Below, in pieces: positions 53,562 to 62,839 of a stretch of 64,000 nucleotides of DNA. The stretch's first letter is position 1; each line of letters begins with the position of its first letter. Below the pieces are notes generated by a model, which searched no databases, was not told where the DNA came from, and saw only the letters and a list, made by a program, of their open reading frames with translations. The DNA lies in assembly GCA_963774455.1 (NCBI GenBank), contig CAVZFD010000003.1, positions 721,454 to 785,453 of the forward strand. Reading direction: 5' to 3'. The stretch comes from DATFVA01 sp963774455. GTDB taxonomy: Bacteria; Bacteroidota; Ignavibacteria; Ignavibacteriales; Ignavibacteriaceae. The position numbers and the translations under genes were made by a program.

Positions 53562-55619
53562 CACCATCCGCCGCCGCCGCCTCCGCCTCCGCCTCCCCCC
53601 GAAGAGCCGCCGCTTCCTGAGCTGGAACCGGGAGCGCTGGACGATGAGGATACTGCACTTGAAAAAGAGCTGCCAAGCGATGATGTGAATCCTGCCGCGT
53701 TAAAGCTGCTCCATGCAGTACCGGAATACCATGATGGCGAGTAATTCTGATCAATTGCTGCTTTGGCAAGTACATCCGAGAACTGCTCCGACCATTTCTG
53801 CTCAACGTTCAGTGCAAATGCGTACGGCAGGTATTTCTCAAAAAGCTCCGGGGTTTTTTCAACGGGAGTCAGATAATTCAGCCTGTCTTTCTCTGCAGTT
53901 GATAAATACATCTCAAACCCCTCAATCTTATCAAGAAGTTTTCTTCCCAGCAGCGTCGGCGCCTTCAGCAGGTGATAAAAAAGTACGTTAACGAGTATGA
54001 TGATACCAATGATAATTCCTGACAGCATTGACCCCATACTGTAAAAGAACCAGATGCCGACAGCTTCACCGACAAGAAAGGGAAGTGCAAACAGCGAGGA
54101 AAATATCAGAGTTCCGATCAGCGATGCTTTGATTCTACCCTCCGGAGAACGCCCGCTTCCACGTTCTGAAAAGATTAATGAGAAGCGCGCCTACACCGAG
54201 ACTCCAAATCGATATCCACACAAGCATAAATGCCTGTTCTCCATGTCCGGTTACTATGCTCAGAAGCAGGAAGACAAACGAAATCACCGCACCTATCACA
54301 AATAGTTTCAGGTTGGTAACAAAATAAATTTTCTCGTATGAATTCTTCAGCTCGTTCTTTAAAGCTTTTATCGCACTGCTGAAAATTGTATGGTTGGTAT
54401 TCTTCAGTTCAAGTTCATACTGTTCTCCGGCTTCCTGCTTTTCTTCCGGAACTGTCTTTAGCCTGCTTTGTATTGCCGAAGTAATTGCTCCAGATATCTT
54501 CCTGGCAAAAAAGTTATTGCTGTTCTTTAACGAGTTAAGCTGCTTCAATGCCGCCTCAGCCTGTCCATCGGGTGCGCCTGATTTTGAGAAGCTCAGTTTT
54601 TCCGCAATCTTTCTTTCTTCTTTGCTTAATCCTGAAGTATCTGTCTTCAGTCTTATCAGAGTGTACTTCCCGTCATCCTCCCTGATTTTAAGATAACCCT
54701 TCACGGCCATATTAATGATGGAGGCTGAAAAAGTATTATTATCAAATGCCATTCGTTTATTATAGCGCACAGCGGCAGGGGAGAGGTTGTCGGGCGGTTC
54801 AAACAGGGGAAAGATTACATCCTTCTCTGGATCCCTTCCAACTCTGCTCCACGCTACTATATAATATAGGAGGATCACTAACAGTCCTATTATCCCGATG
54901 ATCTCGCTCCGGTTATCCTCCGCGAAGTATCCCAGCTTCTGTGCTGCTGTCGGTTCTGTAATGATCCCTTTAGGGAATTCCAGAACAATCGTCAGTCCTT
55001 CGTAAGGACCCAGGGGAGAAGTTGTTGTATAAAAAGCTTTGCCCGGAGAAATAGCCTCAGCCGATAGATTTGATGCGCGCGAACCCTCCTGTCCTGTATA
55101 GCCGTAATACTTTAGTTCTTGGGAAGGAACACCCTCCGGAAGTGTTATTTCTGCGGATGCATTTTCTATCGGGAACTTCCAACCGACGCCCGTAACGTTC
55201 CAGTAAAGCTCATCGTGATCACCAAAGAATCCGAGCTGGCGGTTAGTTTTATAAATTAATTTGTAAGTATAGTCGCCTGGATCCAGATAAACATCTTTGT
55301 TCCCGGCATAGATACGTACACCATTCTCTAAACTTTCAGTATGATAATCCTCCGGCCGGCCATCCCTGTAAACTCCAAGGATATCGAAGTCAACCACGAC
55401 ATTATTTCCGTAAGAATCGCGATAAGTAGTGGGGAAGTCGCGCGTAATTCCGCGACGTATATCGATCCCGAGCGACTTCACTTTGATCGTTTCTGTCACT
55501 ATCATCGAAGCATCTTTATTGATAACGATATCGCTGTGATAGGAATAGATCTTCTCCTGCTGCGGATAAGCAGAAGCACCTAATACGAGAAGTGATATGA
55601 TAGCATAGATTTTTTTCAT
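53561..55619 (-). pseudogene. DUF2207 family membrane protein, split by one frameshift
   Basis: Two adjacent frames make one typical DUF2207 protein. 55619-54135 gives the signal peptide, the periplasmic beta domain (DIRRGITRDFPTTYRDSYGN, ELYWNVTGVGWKFPIENASA), a membrane helix and the cytoplasmic domain. 54190-53561 continues as SERGSGRSPEGRIKAS, FLVGEAVGIWFFYSMGSM, LLGRKLLDKIEGFEMYL and the Gly-rich end with a final Trp. The frame changes by +1 (one extra base) within 54138-54190; the run of four T's on the minus strand (54169-54172) is the likely site. It directly follows lemA. An assembly error is possible. Confidence 0.82.
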
Positions 55620-56171
55620 TCAGCTGAGACCAACCTTCGGGGTTTCGCGTTCAGTTGCCAGTGAGATCTCGAAGAACTCTTCCTTCTTAAAATTTAAGAG
55701 AGAAGCGACTATGTTGGAAGGGAAGGATTCAACACGGGTATTATAATCGCGGACAGCGCCATTGTAGTAGCGGCGTGCGTATTGTATCTGATCTTCGGCC
55801 TCTGTAAGCTGCTGCTGAAGATTAAGGAAACTCTGATTTGCTTTAAGGTCGGGATAATTCTCCGCTACAGCCAGCAGGCTTTTCAGCCGCCCCGATAGCT
55901 CCGATTCAGGTTTCGCTTTTTCACCCGCTGAATTCAGCTGCATCGATTTTGCACGGAGGTCAGTAATATCCTGCAGAAGCCCACGCTCATAAGTGCTGTA
56001 GCCCTTAACGGCATCCACCAGGTTAGGGATGAGGTCGTACCTGCGCTTAAGCTGCACATCGATGCCGCTCCACGCTTCCTTAACGATATTATGCTGACGG
56101 ACAAACCTGTTGTAAATGAATACGAACCAGGCTGTGAGAAGAATAACGATGATGATGATGATAATAAGCAT
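55620..56171 (-). CDS. lemA: LemA family protein
   Basis: 183 residues with one N-terminal membrane helix (IIIIIIVILLTAWFVFIYNR) and a four-helix-bundle domain with the family motifs FVRQHNIVKEAWSGIDVQLKRR, DLIPNLVDAVKGY and ENYPDLKANQSFLNLQQQL. The N-terminus faces outside; the bundle is thought to be cytoplasmic or periplasmic scaffolding. The stop TGA is followed immediately by the DUF2207 ATG, a standard lemA-DUF2207 pairing. Upstream of the ATG is a 7-mer array. Confidence 0.93.
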   Translation of the reverse strand: MLIIIIIIVILLTAWFVFIYNRFVRQHNIVKEAWSGIDVQLKRRYDLIPNLVDAVKGYSTYERGLLQDITDLRAKSMQLNSAGEKAKPESELSGRLKSLLAVAENYPDLKANQSFLNLQQQLTEAEDQIQYARRYYNGAVRDYNTRVESFPSNIVASLLNFKKEEFFEISLATERETPKVGLS

Positions 56172-56179
56172 TATCTTTT

Positions 56180-56331
56180 CAAGTAAAAAGAAAAAGGAAA
56201 AAGTAAAAAGTAAAAAGTAAAAAGGGAAAGGAAAAAGTAAAAAGGAAAAAGGAAAAAGTAAAGAAGATTGAAGAATGAAAATTGAAAATTGCCTTCAATA
56301 ATCTTCACTTTTCAATTTTCAATTTTCAACT
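56180..56331. repeat. Intergenic 7-mer array (AAAAAGT/AAAAAGG then GAAAATT units)
   Basis: AAAAAGT, AAAAAGG and variant units, then AAAATTG units, and after a short gap the opposite orientation (TTTTCAA, 56308-56329). It joins the lemA start to the 3' end of the 56312 gene, whose last codons lie inside the repeat. Confidence 0.8.
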
Positions 56332-56908
56332 CCTCCGCCCACACCAGTTCGCACGCACCGCCGCCCGTATCATTACGGCTCAGGGAACTCGACCAGTGCC
56401 AGCCGTTATCAGCATTAACCGAAACAAGATAACCTTCCATCTCAATAATGCATCCTTTGTAGAGTTCGTCAAGAGTCTCCTCAACCTGCTCGTTGGCGGG
56501 AATGATGTGCATGTTCGAGCTATGAGTGCTGATCTCGCTTGCAGGAATTATCAGAACTTTTGCCTTCCAGCGGTACCAGCGGTTTCTCTGACTAATATCC
56601 AGTCCGTCCACTATCACCTGGTTCGACATTTCACCCCATCCCAGTGCGAGATCCATCGGTGAAAGATCACTTTCCCTGCCAAGTGAGAAACTGTTCGTGC
56701 TCAGAACGAAGGCTTTTATTTTGAACCTCGCAAGAGGAGTAATCGTGAATTCATCCTTCTGCCAGGGGACAGGGTCGGTTACAGCTGTTTGTTCGGGATC
56801 AGCGGGACATAAAACACCGGCCGGATGCCGCAGCTCTTTCTCAGGCCAGAAAGCGTAAATTAAAATGCCTGTAAGGACGATAATGAGGAAAAGGGAGAAT
56901 TTTTTCAT
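56312..56908 (-). CDS. Hypothetical exported or membrane-anchored protein, 198 residues
   Basis: N-terminal hydrophobic helix (FSLFLIIVLTGILIYAFW) followed by a single globular domain containing VPWQKDEFTITPLARFKIKA, DLALGWGEMSNQVIVDGLDI and NRWYRWKAKVLIIPASEI. The pattern recurs in Bacteroidota as an uncharacterised family. The C-terminus (AEELKIEN) reaches into a TTTTCAA repeat array, so the last residues may be recently acquired. Function unknown. Confidence 0.7.
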   Translation of the reverse strand: MKKFSLFLIIVLTGILIYAFWPEKELRHPAGVLCPADPEQTAVTDPVPWQKDEFTITPLARFKIKAFVLSTNSFSLGRESDLSPMDLALGWGEMSNQVIVDGLDISQRNRWYRWKAKVLIIPASEISTHSSNMHIIPANEQVEETLDELYKGCIIEMEGYLVSVNADNGWHWSSSLSRNDTGGGACELVWAEELKIEN

Positions 56909-57161
56909 ATTTTTTTTATCAAGGGTAGAACAAAATAAGTGCCAGCCGCTAAATTGCAGAAAAATTTGATTAACTGCCCTTTAAATTGCCTGCTTTCGAT
57001 ATTTTTATGGTCATTTCGACCGAATGCTGTGCTGTCACGCTGAGATATATCGGAGATTAATTCCGGGAATTATTTTCCGGTTTAAAGTGTTTAATAATCA
57101 GGAGGTTTGAACCGATGATGTTTATGCGATTTATAAATCCGCTTAAACCGGTCATCCTTAA

Positions 57162-57209
57162 AATTGTCAATTGTTAATTGTAAATTGCTCATTGTTAATA
57201 GTAAATTAC
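57162..57209. repeat. AATTGTT/AATTGTA intergenic array
   Basis: Units AATTGTC, AATTGTT, AATTGTA, AATTGCTC, ATTGTT directly before the lipocalin ATG (57213). Confidence 0.6.
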
Positions 57210-57212
57210 ACT

Positions 57213-57746
57213 ATGTATATTTTAATTATAGTCTTATTATCTGCACTTAATCTTATGGCACAGAAGAGCGAGCCCGTAACCGTAAATCATGTCGATCTTC
57301 AGAAATATAAAGGAACGTGGTTCGAGATATCGAAAATCCCTAACCGATTTCAGAAGCAATGCATCAGTAACACTACAGCCTCTTACTCGCTCAATGGCGA
57401 TGGAACCATAAAAGTTGTGAACGCGTGTGTAGATGATGAAGGTGAGATGGATAAAGCTGAAGGCATTGCTAAGGTTGTCGACGCTAAAACCAATTCAAAG
57501 CTTGAAGTCAGTTTCGTCAGCATACTCGGCATCAATCTTTTCTGGGGTGATTACTGGATAATAGGACTGCCGGACGATTACTCATACGCCGTCATCGGTA
57601 CGCCGAACAGGAAGTATGGATGGATACTAAGCCGCACCCCGGAACTCCCGCAAGAGAAACTCAGCCAGGCATATGATATCCTTAAAAAGAATGGCTACAA
57701 CCCTAAAGATTTTGTAATGTCAGTTCAGGATAAACAAATCAAGTAA
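57213..57746 (+). CDS. Lipocalin family protein (Blc-like)
   Basis: 177 residues from ATG 57213; earlier in-frame ATG lies in repeat sequence and is unlikely. A signal peptide (MYILIIVLLSALNLMA) lacks a lipobox Cys. The lipocalin motif is clear: KYKGTWFEISKIPNRFQKQC, then SYSLNGDGTIKVVNAC, GDYWIIGLPDDYSYAVIGTP and YGWILSRTPELP. Bacterial lipocalins bind small hydrophobic ligands in the envelope and are often stress-induced. The final codons abut a 7-mer array that also forms an inverted repeat. Confidence 0.92.
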   Translation: MYILIIVLLSALNLMAQKSEPVTVNHVDLQKYKGTWFEISKIPNRFQKQCISNTTASYSLNGDGTIKVVNACVDDEGEMDKAEGIAKVVDAKTNSKLEVSFVSILGINLFWGDYWIIGLPDDYSYAVIGTPNRKYGWILSRTPELPQEKLSQAYDILKKNGYNPKDFVMSVQDKQIK

Positions 57747-57992
57747 AAAGTAAAAAGTAAAAAGGAAAAAGTCGGGGACTCCTTCGCAAAGACATTCCTT
57801 TTTCCTTTTTACTTGATTATCCTTTTCCTTAATTATCCTCTAATCCTCTAATCCTCTTCTCCTCTTCTCCTAATTCCCCAATTTTCAATTTTCAATTTTC
57901 ATTCTTCAATCTTCTTTACTTTTTACTTTTGCCTTTTTCCTTTTTACTTGAATTTACTTTTTACTTTTTCCTTTTTCCTTTTTCCTTGACTT
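57738..57992. repeat. Largest intergenic 7-mer/8-mer array, partly inverted
   Basis: In order: AAAAAGT units, a unique GC-rich core (57771-57793), their inverse (CCTTTTT, ACTTGATT), CCTCTAAT 8-mers, CTCTTCTC units, TTTTCAA units, and CCTTTTT units to 57990. AATCAAGTAAAAAG (57737-57750) pairs with CTTTTTACTTGATT (57805-57818), giving a hairpin just after the lipocalin stop. No gene is visible in the rest of the gap to 58385. Confidence 0.8.
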
Positions 57993-58385
57993 CTGCCTCC
58001 TGTCTCCTTTGTCACTTCATATTAAGAATATTCTTTTACTTTTGTGAAAGAGTTTTGAAAGAGTTTGGCGACAGGATATCGTTATTACACTTAATGATTT
58101 TAGCCGGCAGTAACGGGAACAGGGTAAGCCTTTTAAGAGAGACGAGCAATACTGATTTTCTGGTCTGCCGGCACCGATATAAAAAATTGAGATAACCCCT
58201 TCGAATCATAAAGAAATCCCCATAAAGTTCATTCTCCATACATAATAGTAATTGCCTTCGTGAAATTGGCTAATGCTTTTTACATAAGAAGATTTGCTTA
58301 TTGCAGGAGGTTTGATATTATCGGGGGGATTGCTCTATGCACTGATTCTCAGGCCCCCACCCCTCACTGCCCGATGCACTCAGCC
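57993..58385. other. Non-coding stretch after the large repeat array
   Basis: About 390 bases with no credible gene. Short open frames on both strands at 57929-58239 have no membrane, signal or family pattern. It may be degenerate intergenic sequence. Confidence 0.5.
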
Positions 58386-58691
58386 TTATTGGCTTTGTCT
58401 TTCACTGCCCTCTTTCTGTCGCATTGATTTCATAAACTCATAAACGAACTTAAGAACGAATCCTACAGTAGCAATAAGAACCTCATTAATTCCGATGTTC
58501 AGCACTTCTGAAATACCTAATACATACGCCCCAAAATCTATTGTAATTAGTATAAAAAGAAATGTCGCGAACCCTGCCAGTCCCGCCGAGAAAGGAACCA
58601 TAAAATAATTATAAAATAACGATCTATCATCTTTTGATATCGTCCCGTTCTTACTTAAATACTTTGTATAAATTTTTAATATAGCCTGCAT
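58386..58691 (-). CDS. Small membrane protein, 101 residues
   Basis: Two hydrophobic helices (FSAGLAGFATFLFILITIDF and NEVLIATVGFVLKFVYEF) flanked by charged ends (KYLSKNGTISKDDR, KSMRQKEGSERQSQ). The start at 58691 has no strong Shine-Dalgarno. No family is recognised and no operon partner is present. Confidence 0.55.
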   Translation of the reverse strand: MQAILKIYTKYLSKNGTISKDDRSLFYNYFMVPFSAGLAGFATFLFILITIDFGAYVLGISEVLNIGINEVLIATVGFVLKFVYEFMKSMRQKEGSERQSQ

Positions 58692-59096
58692 ACTTATTCC
58701 GTTCTTATTGTGTATCCGTAATTGTTATCATTGCAGGTACTATATATTAAAAGGTAATGCGACTGTCAGTGATGCATCATTATTCTGTCCTTACCCTGTG
58801 ACCAATTAGATAGAAGGGCCGGGATAATGGTATTAATTACGCACTAAGTCCGACTCTTCCCGTCAACTTTGTCGTTTCACCTCACCGCGCTATGCGTTCA
58901 ACACTCTGATCCGTCTCATTTGGAGAAGAGGAGAAGAGGAGAAGAGGAGAAGAGGAGAAGAGGATAAGAGGATAAGAGGACAATCTTCATTTTCCAATTT
59001 CCAATCTTCTTTTCCTTTTTCCTTGAGTTTCCTTTTTCCTTTTTCCTTTTTTCGTATTTTTATCAAGTCGATTTAATTCATATAAATCCGGAGAGA
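58692..59096. other. Intergenic region upstream of wecB
   Basis: About 230 bases of ordinary sequence followed by the repeat array at 58922-59052; the promoter of wecB should lie near or within it. Confidence 0.5.
58922..59052. repeat. Intergenic array: GAGGAGAA 8-mers then TTTTCCA/TTTTTCC 7-mers
   Basis: Starts with six to seven GAGGAGAA units, two AGGATAAG units, then CAATCTTC-type and CCTTTTT units. 59002-59046 repeats the composite block at 41417-41459. Confidence 0.8.
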
Positions 59097-60200
59097 ATGT
59101 ACAAGCGACTGAAGATCATTTCCGTAGTAGGGGCCCGTCCCAACTTTATGAAAATTGCCCCCGTACACAGAGCATTCCTTGATCACAAAGGCGTGGCTGA
59201 CCATTTCATTTGCCATACGGGACAGCATTACGATGAGCGTATGTCGAAGATCTTTTTCACCGACCTTAAGCTGCCTGAGCCCGATTTCTACCTCGGCGCC
59301 GGAAGCGGCTCGCACGCAGAGCAGACGGCCCGCATAATGATAGAATTCGAAAAGATAGTGCTGGCAGAACGACCCGACCTGGTTATAGTTGCCGGTGATG
59401 TTAACTCTACCATTGCCTGCAGTCTGGTAGCGGTAAAGCTCGGCGTAAAAGTTGCCCATATCGAGGCCGGCCTGAGATCATTCGACCGCACTATGCCTGA
59501 GGAAATCAACAGGATACTCACTGATTCTATTTCCGATTATTTATTCGTAACCGAGGAAAGCGGACTAATAAATCTTGAGAAGGAGGGCGTTAGTAAAGAG
59601 AAAATATTCTTTACAGGGAACGTGATGATTGACAGTCTCGTTTACTTTCTCCCCGAAGCCGGCAGATCCCGTATCCTGGATGAATTTAAATTGACGAAGG
59701 ACAAATATTGCCTCGTTACCCTCCACCGTCCTTCAAACGTCGATTCTCCCAAATTTCTTGTGAAGCTTGTTGAAGTGTTGAATACAATCGCAGAAAAAGT
59801 GAAAGTGGTATTTCCGGTTCACCCGAGGACGATGAAGAATATTGAATCCGCGGGGTTAAAAGATAACCTGAGTCACAACCTGCTGCTTACCGAACCCGCA
59901 GGCTATATTGATTTCCTTGCACTGATTAAAAATGCGGGACTGATCGTAACCGACAGCGGGGGGATACAGGAGGAATCAACCTACCTCGGAGTACAATGCA
60001 TCACCGTGCGTGAAAATACCGAACGCCCCGTCACCGTAAAGCTCGGCACGAACCAGCTCATCGGCACAGACCTTCAGAAAGTAAAACAGGCAGCTCTTGA
60101 GATCATCGATGGAAAGAAGAAGCAGGGAAGTATACCCCCATTGTGGGACGGTCACGCCGCCGAACGCATCGTCGACATAATCCTAAATATAGCCGAATGA
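59097..60200 (+). CDS. wecB: UDP-N-acetylglucosamine 2-epimerase (non-hydrolysing), WecB
   Basis: 367 residues, normal for the family. It interconverts UDP-GlcNAc and UDP-ManNAc for surface polysaccharides. Motifs: VVGARPNFMKIAPVHRAF (9-26), HTGQHYDERMS (~40-50), VAHIEAGLRSFDRTMPEEIN (~120-139), HPRTMKN (~242), TDSGGIQEES (~287-296) and RENTERPVT. A GGAGAGA Shine-Dalgarno sits just before the ATG. It is not in a glycan cluster here; following genes encode lipoproteins on the same strand. Confidence 0.95.
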   Translation: MYKRLKIISVVGARPNFMKIAPVHRAFLDHKGVADHFICHTGQHYDERMSKIFFTDLKLPEPDFYLGAGSGSHAEQTARIMIEFEKIVLAERPDLVIVAGDVNSTIACSLVAVKLGVKVAHIEAGLRSFDRTMPEEINRILTDSISDYLFVTEESGLINLEKEGVSKEKIFFTGNVMIDSLVYFLPEAGRSRILDEFKLTKDKYCLVTLHRPSNVDSPKFLVKLVEVLNTIAEKVKVVFPVHPRTMKNIESAGLKDNLSHNLLLTEPAGYIDFLALIKNAGLIVTDSGGIQEESTYLGVQCITVRENTERPVTVKLGTNQLIGTDLQKVKQAALEIIDGKKKQGSIPPLWDGHAAERIVDIILNIAE

Positions 60201-60335
60201 CCCAAAAGAAGGGTACCTAGGTATGAATTTTATTGCACTTCGCACGGGGAAATCGTAATTTTAAATAAAGGTTCCGACCTTAAATTATTTTACCAACATT
60301 GGAGTGAACTCTCGGGGGAGAGAACATTACAGGGA

Positions 60336-61607
60336 ATGAATCAGCATCCGCCGTTCAAAACACGACATTCAACATTTTCGCCATCTTCGCGTTTAACTGC
60401 AGAAAACAGGCAGACCGGCTGGCCGCATTTGTCATTCAACATTCTACTTCCGACTCTTTTACTACTTGTTCTTTTCTTTACAGGCTGCGGCCCGCAGGTC
60501 GTCACCATCGATCCCAGGGTGGATTATGTGGATGCCCGCGACTTTATTACTACTCCTGGCGTATATATATCTTCTGTAAAAGATAACAGGAATAAAGATC
60601 CGTTTCTCCTGGGACATATAACAGGTCAGGTCTCGGGTAAGAAATCAAGCATTTATTTAGCCGACAGTCTTGCCGCCCTCATCAGAAATTATTTTAATGA
60701 TCTGCTCGTTAATAATTCGCATAATAAACCGGTTGATATAACCATAAATTCCTTCTCGCTTGTGGAGAACTATTCGAAAAAAGATGAATATCACCTTACC
60801 GGCTCTCTCAGCTACAAGTATACAAACAAAAAAGGTTTGCAGGACACATTCACATCGAATATAAGCAGGAATTTTGGCCGCGACATAGCCTCTCTCGCCG
60901 ATAATATCAATGCTTCTCTCAAGGTCAGCCTGGAAGAGTTCGCTGCACTAATGGGAGGTCAGGTTGGAGATTCCACTAACAGAAGTGGGGAACATCTCCG
61001 GCAAATCGATACAGAGCCAAAGTCCGGTATTGTTTACGACGAACCACTTATGCAGGGCAGTGCCGATTCTACAAGCCGCACTAACATTATCTTTGATGAG
61101 CCCGTCTCCCTTCCACGGATAGAAGGAGCCAACAAACACCTTGGTGCCGGCATCGCCTACTACACGGGAGACAAAATAACCGGCGGAATGCAGATCGATT
61201 TCAGGATGAGCTGGCAGAGGCCGGAATGGGAGTATGGTTTCAGCTTGGGTTTCCTCTATGTCAATTTTATTAACCCTCCGTATGAAGGGTATCTCTGGGC
61301 GCTCAATCTGCCGTGGAATATGAAATATATGTTGAGCGATGGCTACATCAGTCCCTACATCGGTGTTACAGTTAAGCTGATTGCCGGTCAGGATAATTCC
61401 GCAAATAATTATCCAGGGAGTTACTATAATCCCGGTACACAGAACAAGTATTTCTGGGGACCCACATTCGAGGAATCCTTCGGGTTATCATTCGACCGCA
61501 GTGTTTTCATTGAAGCCGGGGTATATGAGATGTTCCTTTTCGGCACGGACATCCTGTCGGACGACATTGGTTTTAGACTATCACTTCATTTTACAGTAAT
61601 TAATTAG
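60336..61607 (+). CDS. Lipoprotein with C-terminal beta-barrel-like domain
   Basis: 423 residues as drawn. A lipobox (LLVLFFTGCG, Cys ~51) is preceded by a long polar lead, so a later TTG at 60429 may be the true start. The N-terminal half (VDYVDARDFITTPGVYISSV ... DITINSFSLVENYSK) looks like a soluble periplasmic domain. The C-terminal half (GAGIAYYTGDKITGGMQIDF, FGLSFDRSVFIEAGVYEMF, HFTVIN) resembles a small outer-membrane barrel. Lipid anchor plus barrel is unusual. It forms an operon with the 61622 lipoprotein. Confidence 0.7.
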   Translation: MNQHPPFKTRHSTFSPSSRLTAENRQTGWPHLSFNILLPTLLLLVLFFTGCGPQVVTIDPRVDYVDARDFITTPGVYISSVKDNRNKDPFLLGHITGQVSGKKSSIYLADSLAALIRNYFNDLLVNNSHNKPVDITINSFSLVENYSKKDEYHLTGSLSYKYTNKKGLQDTFTSNISRNFGRDIASLADNINASLKVSLEEFAALMGGQVGDSTNRSGEHLRQIDTEPKSGIVYDEPLMQGSADSTSRTNIIFDEPVSLPRIEGANKHLGAGIAYYTGDKITGGMQIDFRMSWQRPEWEYGFSLGFLYVNFINPPYEGYLWALNLPWNMKYMLSDGYISPYIGVTVKLIAGQDNSANNYPGSYYNPGTQNKYFWGPTFEESFGLSFDRSVFIEAGVYEMFLFGTDILSDDIGFRLSLHFTVIN

Positions 61608-61621
61608 TTCAGGAGAAAAAA

Positions 61622-62485
61622 ATGTTATCACGGAAAATGCGTCTGCCTCTCATCATCCTTACAGCATTGCTGCTCACAGGCTGTGCAACAACGAACCTGA
61701 AAACATTCGAACAGAACCACTCATGTTCTACAACGCTGGAAGGATATTATCACGAATTCACCGTGCTGAAAGTCGATCACCCATGTCTCTTCGTAAAGGA
61801 TAAGAGGGGACCGGTATTTTTAACTGGCGAGCTGATCCAAAACGACTCAGCGGGAGTGCTGTTCAAAAAGAAAGCTGGGGGATTATATTCAAACGACCCG
61901 GTTTACTATCCTATAGATACACTTCTGGCAATCGTTGACAGCTCCGGCAAAGTTGTCTACGGTGAAGTCCCGGAAAAATACATCCTTGATATGCATATGA
62001 CCATCGAGCTTGAAGACATCAACAACCCTGACCGCACTATGCTAAATATGGAACTCGATCCCGACCACTCATTTGCTTACTGTATGGAGCCCGGCGAGTA
62101 TAGGATAAAGCAGATCATATGGGAAAACGACAGGAAAGACGTAATAGAAGGAATGGATCTCCCCGTTATAACATTCACGGTTGAATCAGGTAAGGTAAAC
62201 TATCTGGGAGAGATATACATTGATAAGAATAAACCCGGCGACCCCGGCACAGTCAGTATTCCCTATAAAAGCTGGAACAGAGACAATGCCGCCGCAGCCG
62301 GATGGATGTTCGGATTGGCAGGCTCACTTGTCTACAGTTTGACTAACTCATTGGAAGGAGTCGAGAACGTAAAAGTAATTTCACTTGAAACAGACGAAAA
62401 CTTCATCCCGGAAGCAGGCTTTCAGATAATCCCAGTAACCCTGCATGTGAAAACTGCTGAAAAAGACAAAATATCAGGCAAATAA
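61622..62485 (+). CDS. Lipoprotein, unknown function
   Basis: 287 residues. Signal peptide with lipobox ALLLTGC (Cys ~21). The mature part (DHPCLFVKDKRGPVFLTGEL, VYYPIDTLLAIVDSSG, RIKQIIWENDRKD) reads as beta-rich with a short hydrophobic segment near 233-245. GGAG precedes the ATG and the gene starts 14 bases after the previous stop. No family recognised. Both lipoproteins probably act at the outer membrane. Confidence 0.75.
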   Translation: MLSRKMRLPLIILTALLLTGCATTNLKTFEQNHSCSTTLEGYYHEFTVLKVDHPCLFVKDKRGPVFLTGELIQNDSAGVLFKKKAGGLYSNDPVYYPIDTLLAIVDSSGKVVYGEVPEKYILDMHMTIELEDINNPDRTMLNMELDPDHSFAYCMEPGEYRIKQIIWENDRKDVIEGMDLPVITFTVESGKVNYLGEIYIDKNKPGDPGTVSIPYKSWNRDNAAAAGWMFGLAGSLVYSLTNSLEGVENVKVISLETDENFIPEAGFQIIPVTLHVKTAEKDKISGK

Positions 62486-62839
62486 TTCGCGTAACTGGTA
62501 AGAATTACGATGACTTAGGGGAATAAAGGATTTGTAGACGCAAAGAATTAAGATTAAATTTGGCATTGGGTTTGTTTCAAACCGAACGGGTTTTCTATAT
62601 AAGAAGGAACAAATTTTCGGTTAATTCGAAAATTCGCCCCATTTGATAATTCGTTTAAATCGACAAAATCAGATAATTCTCAAAATTCGCCGCTAAAAGT
62701 GACACAGATTACCTGACTTTTGTCGTGAACATACGATTTTGTCCTTACAAATTTTGAGATTACGGAAATCTCTAATTCGTTAAGTTCGCAAATTCGCAAA
62801 TTCGCTAAATTCATTAAATTCGCAAATTCGCTAAATACA
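62486..62839. other. Intergenic region with AATTCG-type units
   Basis: 354 bases without a gene: ordinary sequence with scattered AATTCG words (from ~62620), ending in the tandem array at 62772-62838 just before the last gene. Confidence 0.6.
62772..62838. repeat. AAATTCGC 8-mer array
   Basis: Units TTAAGTTCGC, AAATTCGC, AAATTCGC, TAAATTCA, TTAAATTCGC, AAATTCGC, TAAAT, ending one base before the ATG at 62840. The promoter or RBS of that gene would lie in it. Confidence 0.7.

Noticed and set aside
53473..53805. 110-residue frame on the minus strand over the Gly-rich end of DUF2207
   Set aside because: It is an out-of-frame shadow of the DUF2207 C-terminus, which carries the recognisable family sequence.
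57115..57177. 20-residue frame with a strong AGGAGG site upstream of the lipocalin
   Set aside because: Too short to judge and its end lies in repeat sequence; it might be a leader peptide but nothing else supports it.
58036..58239. Small gene on the minus strand
   Set aside because: The translation has no signal, membrane or family pattern, and the region looks like degenerate intergenic DNA.
41405..59052. CRISPR array
   Set aside because: The repeats are 7-11 bases, tandem without spacers, and no cas gene is in the window.
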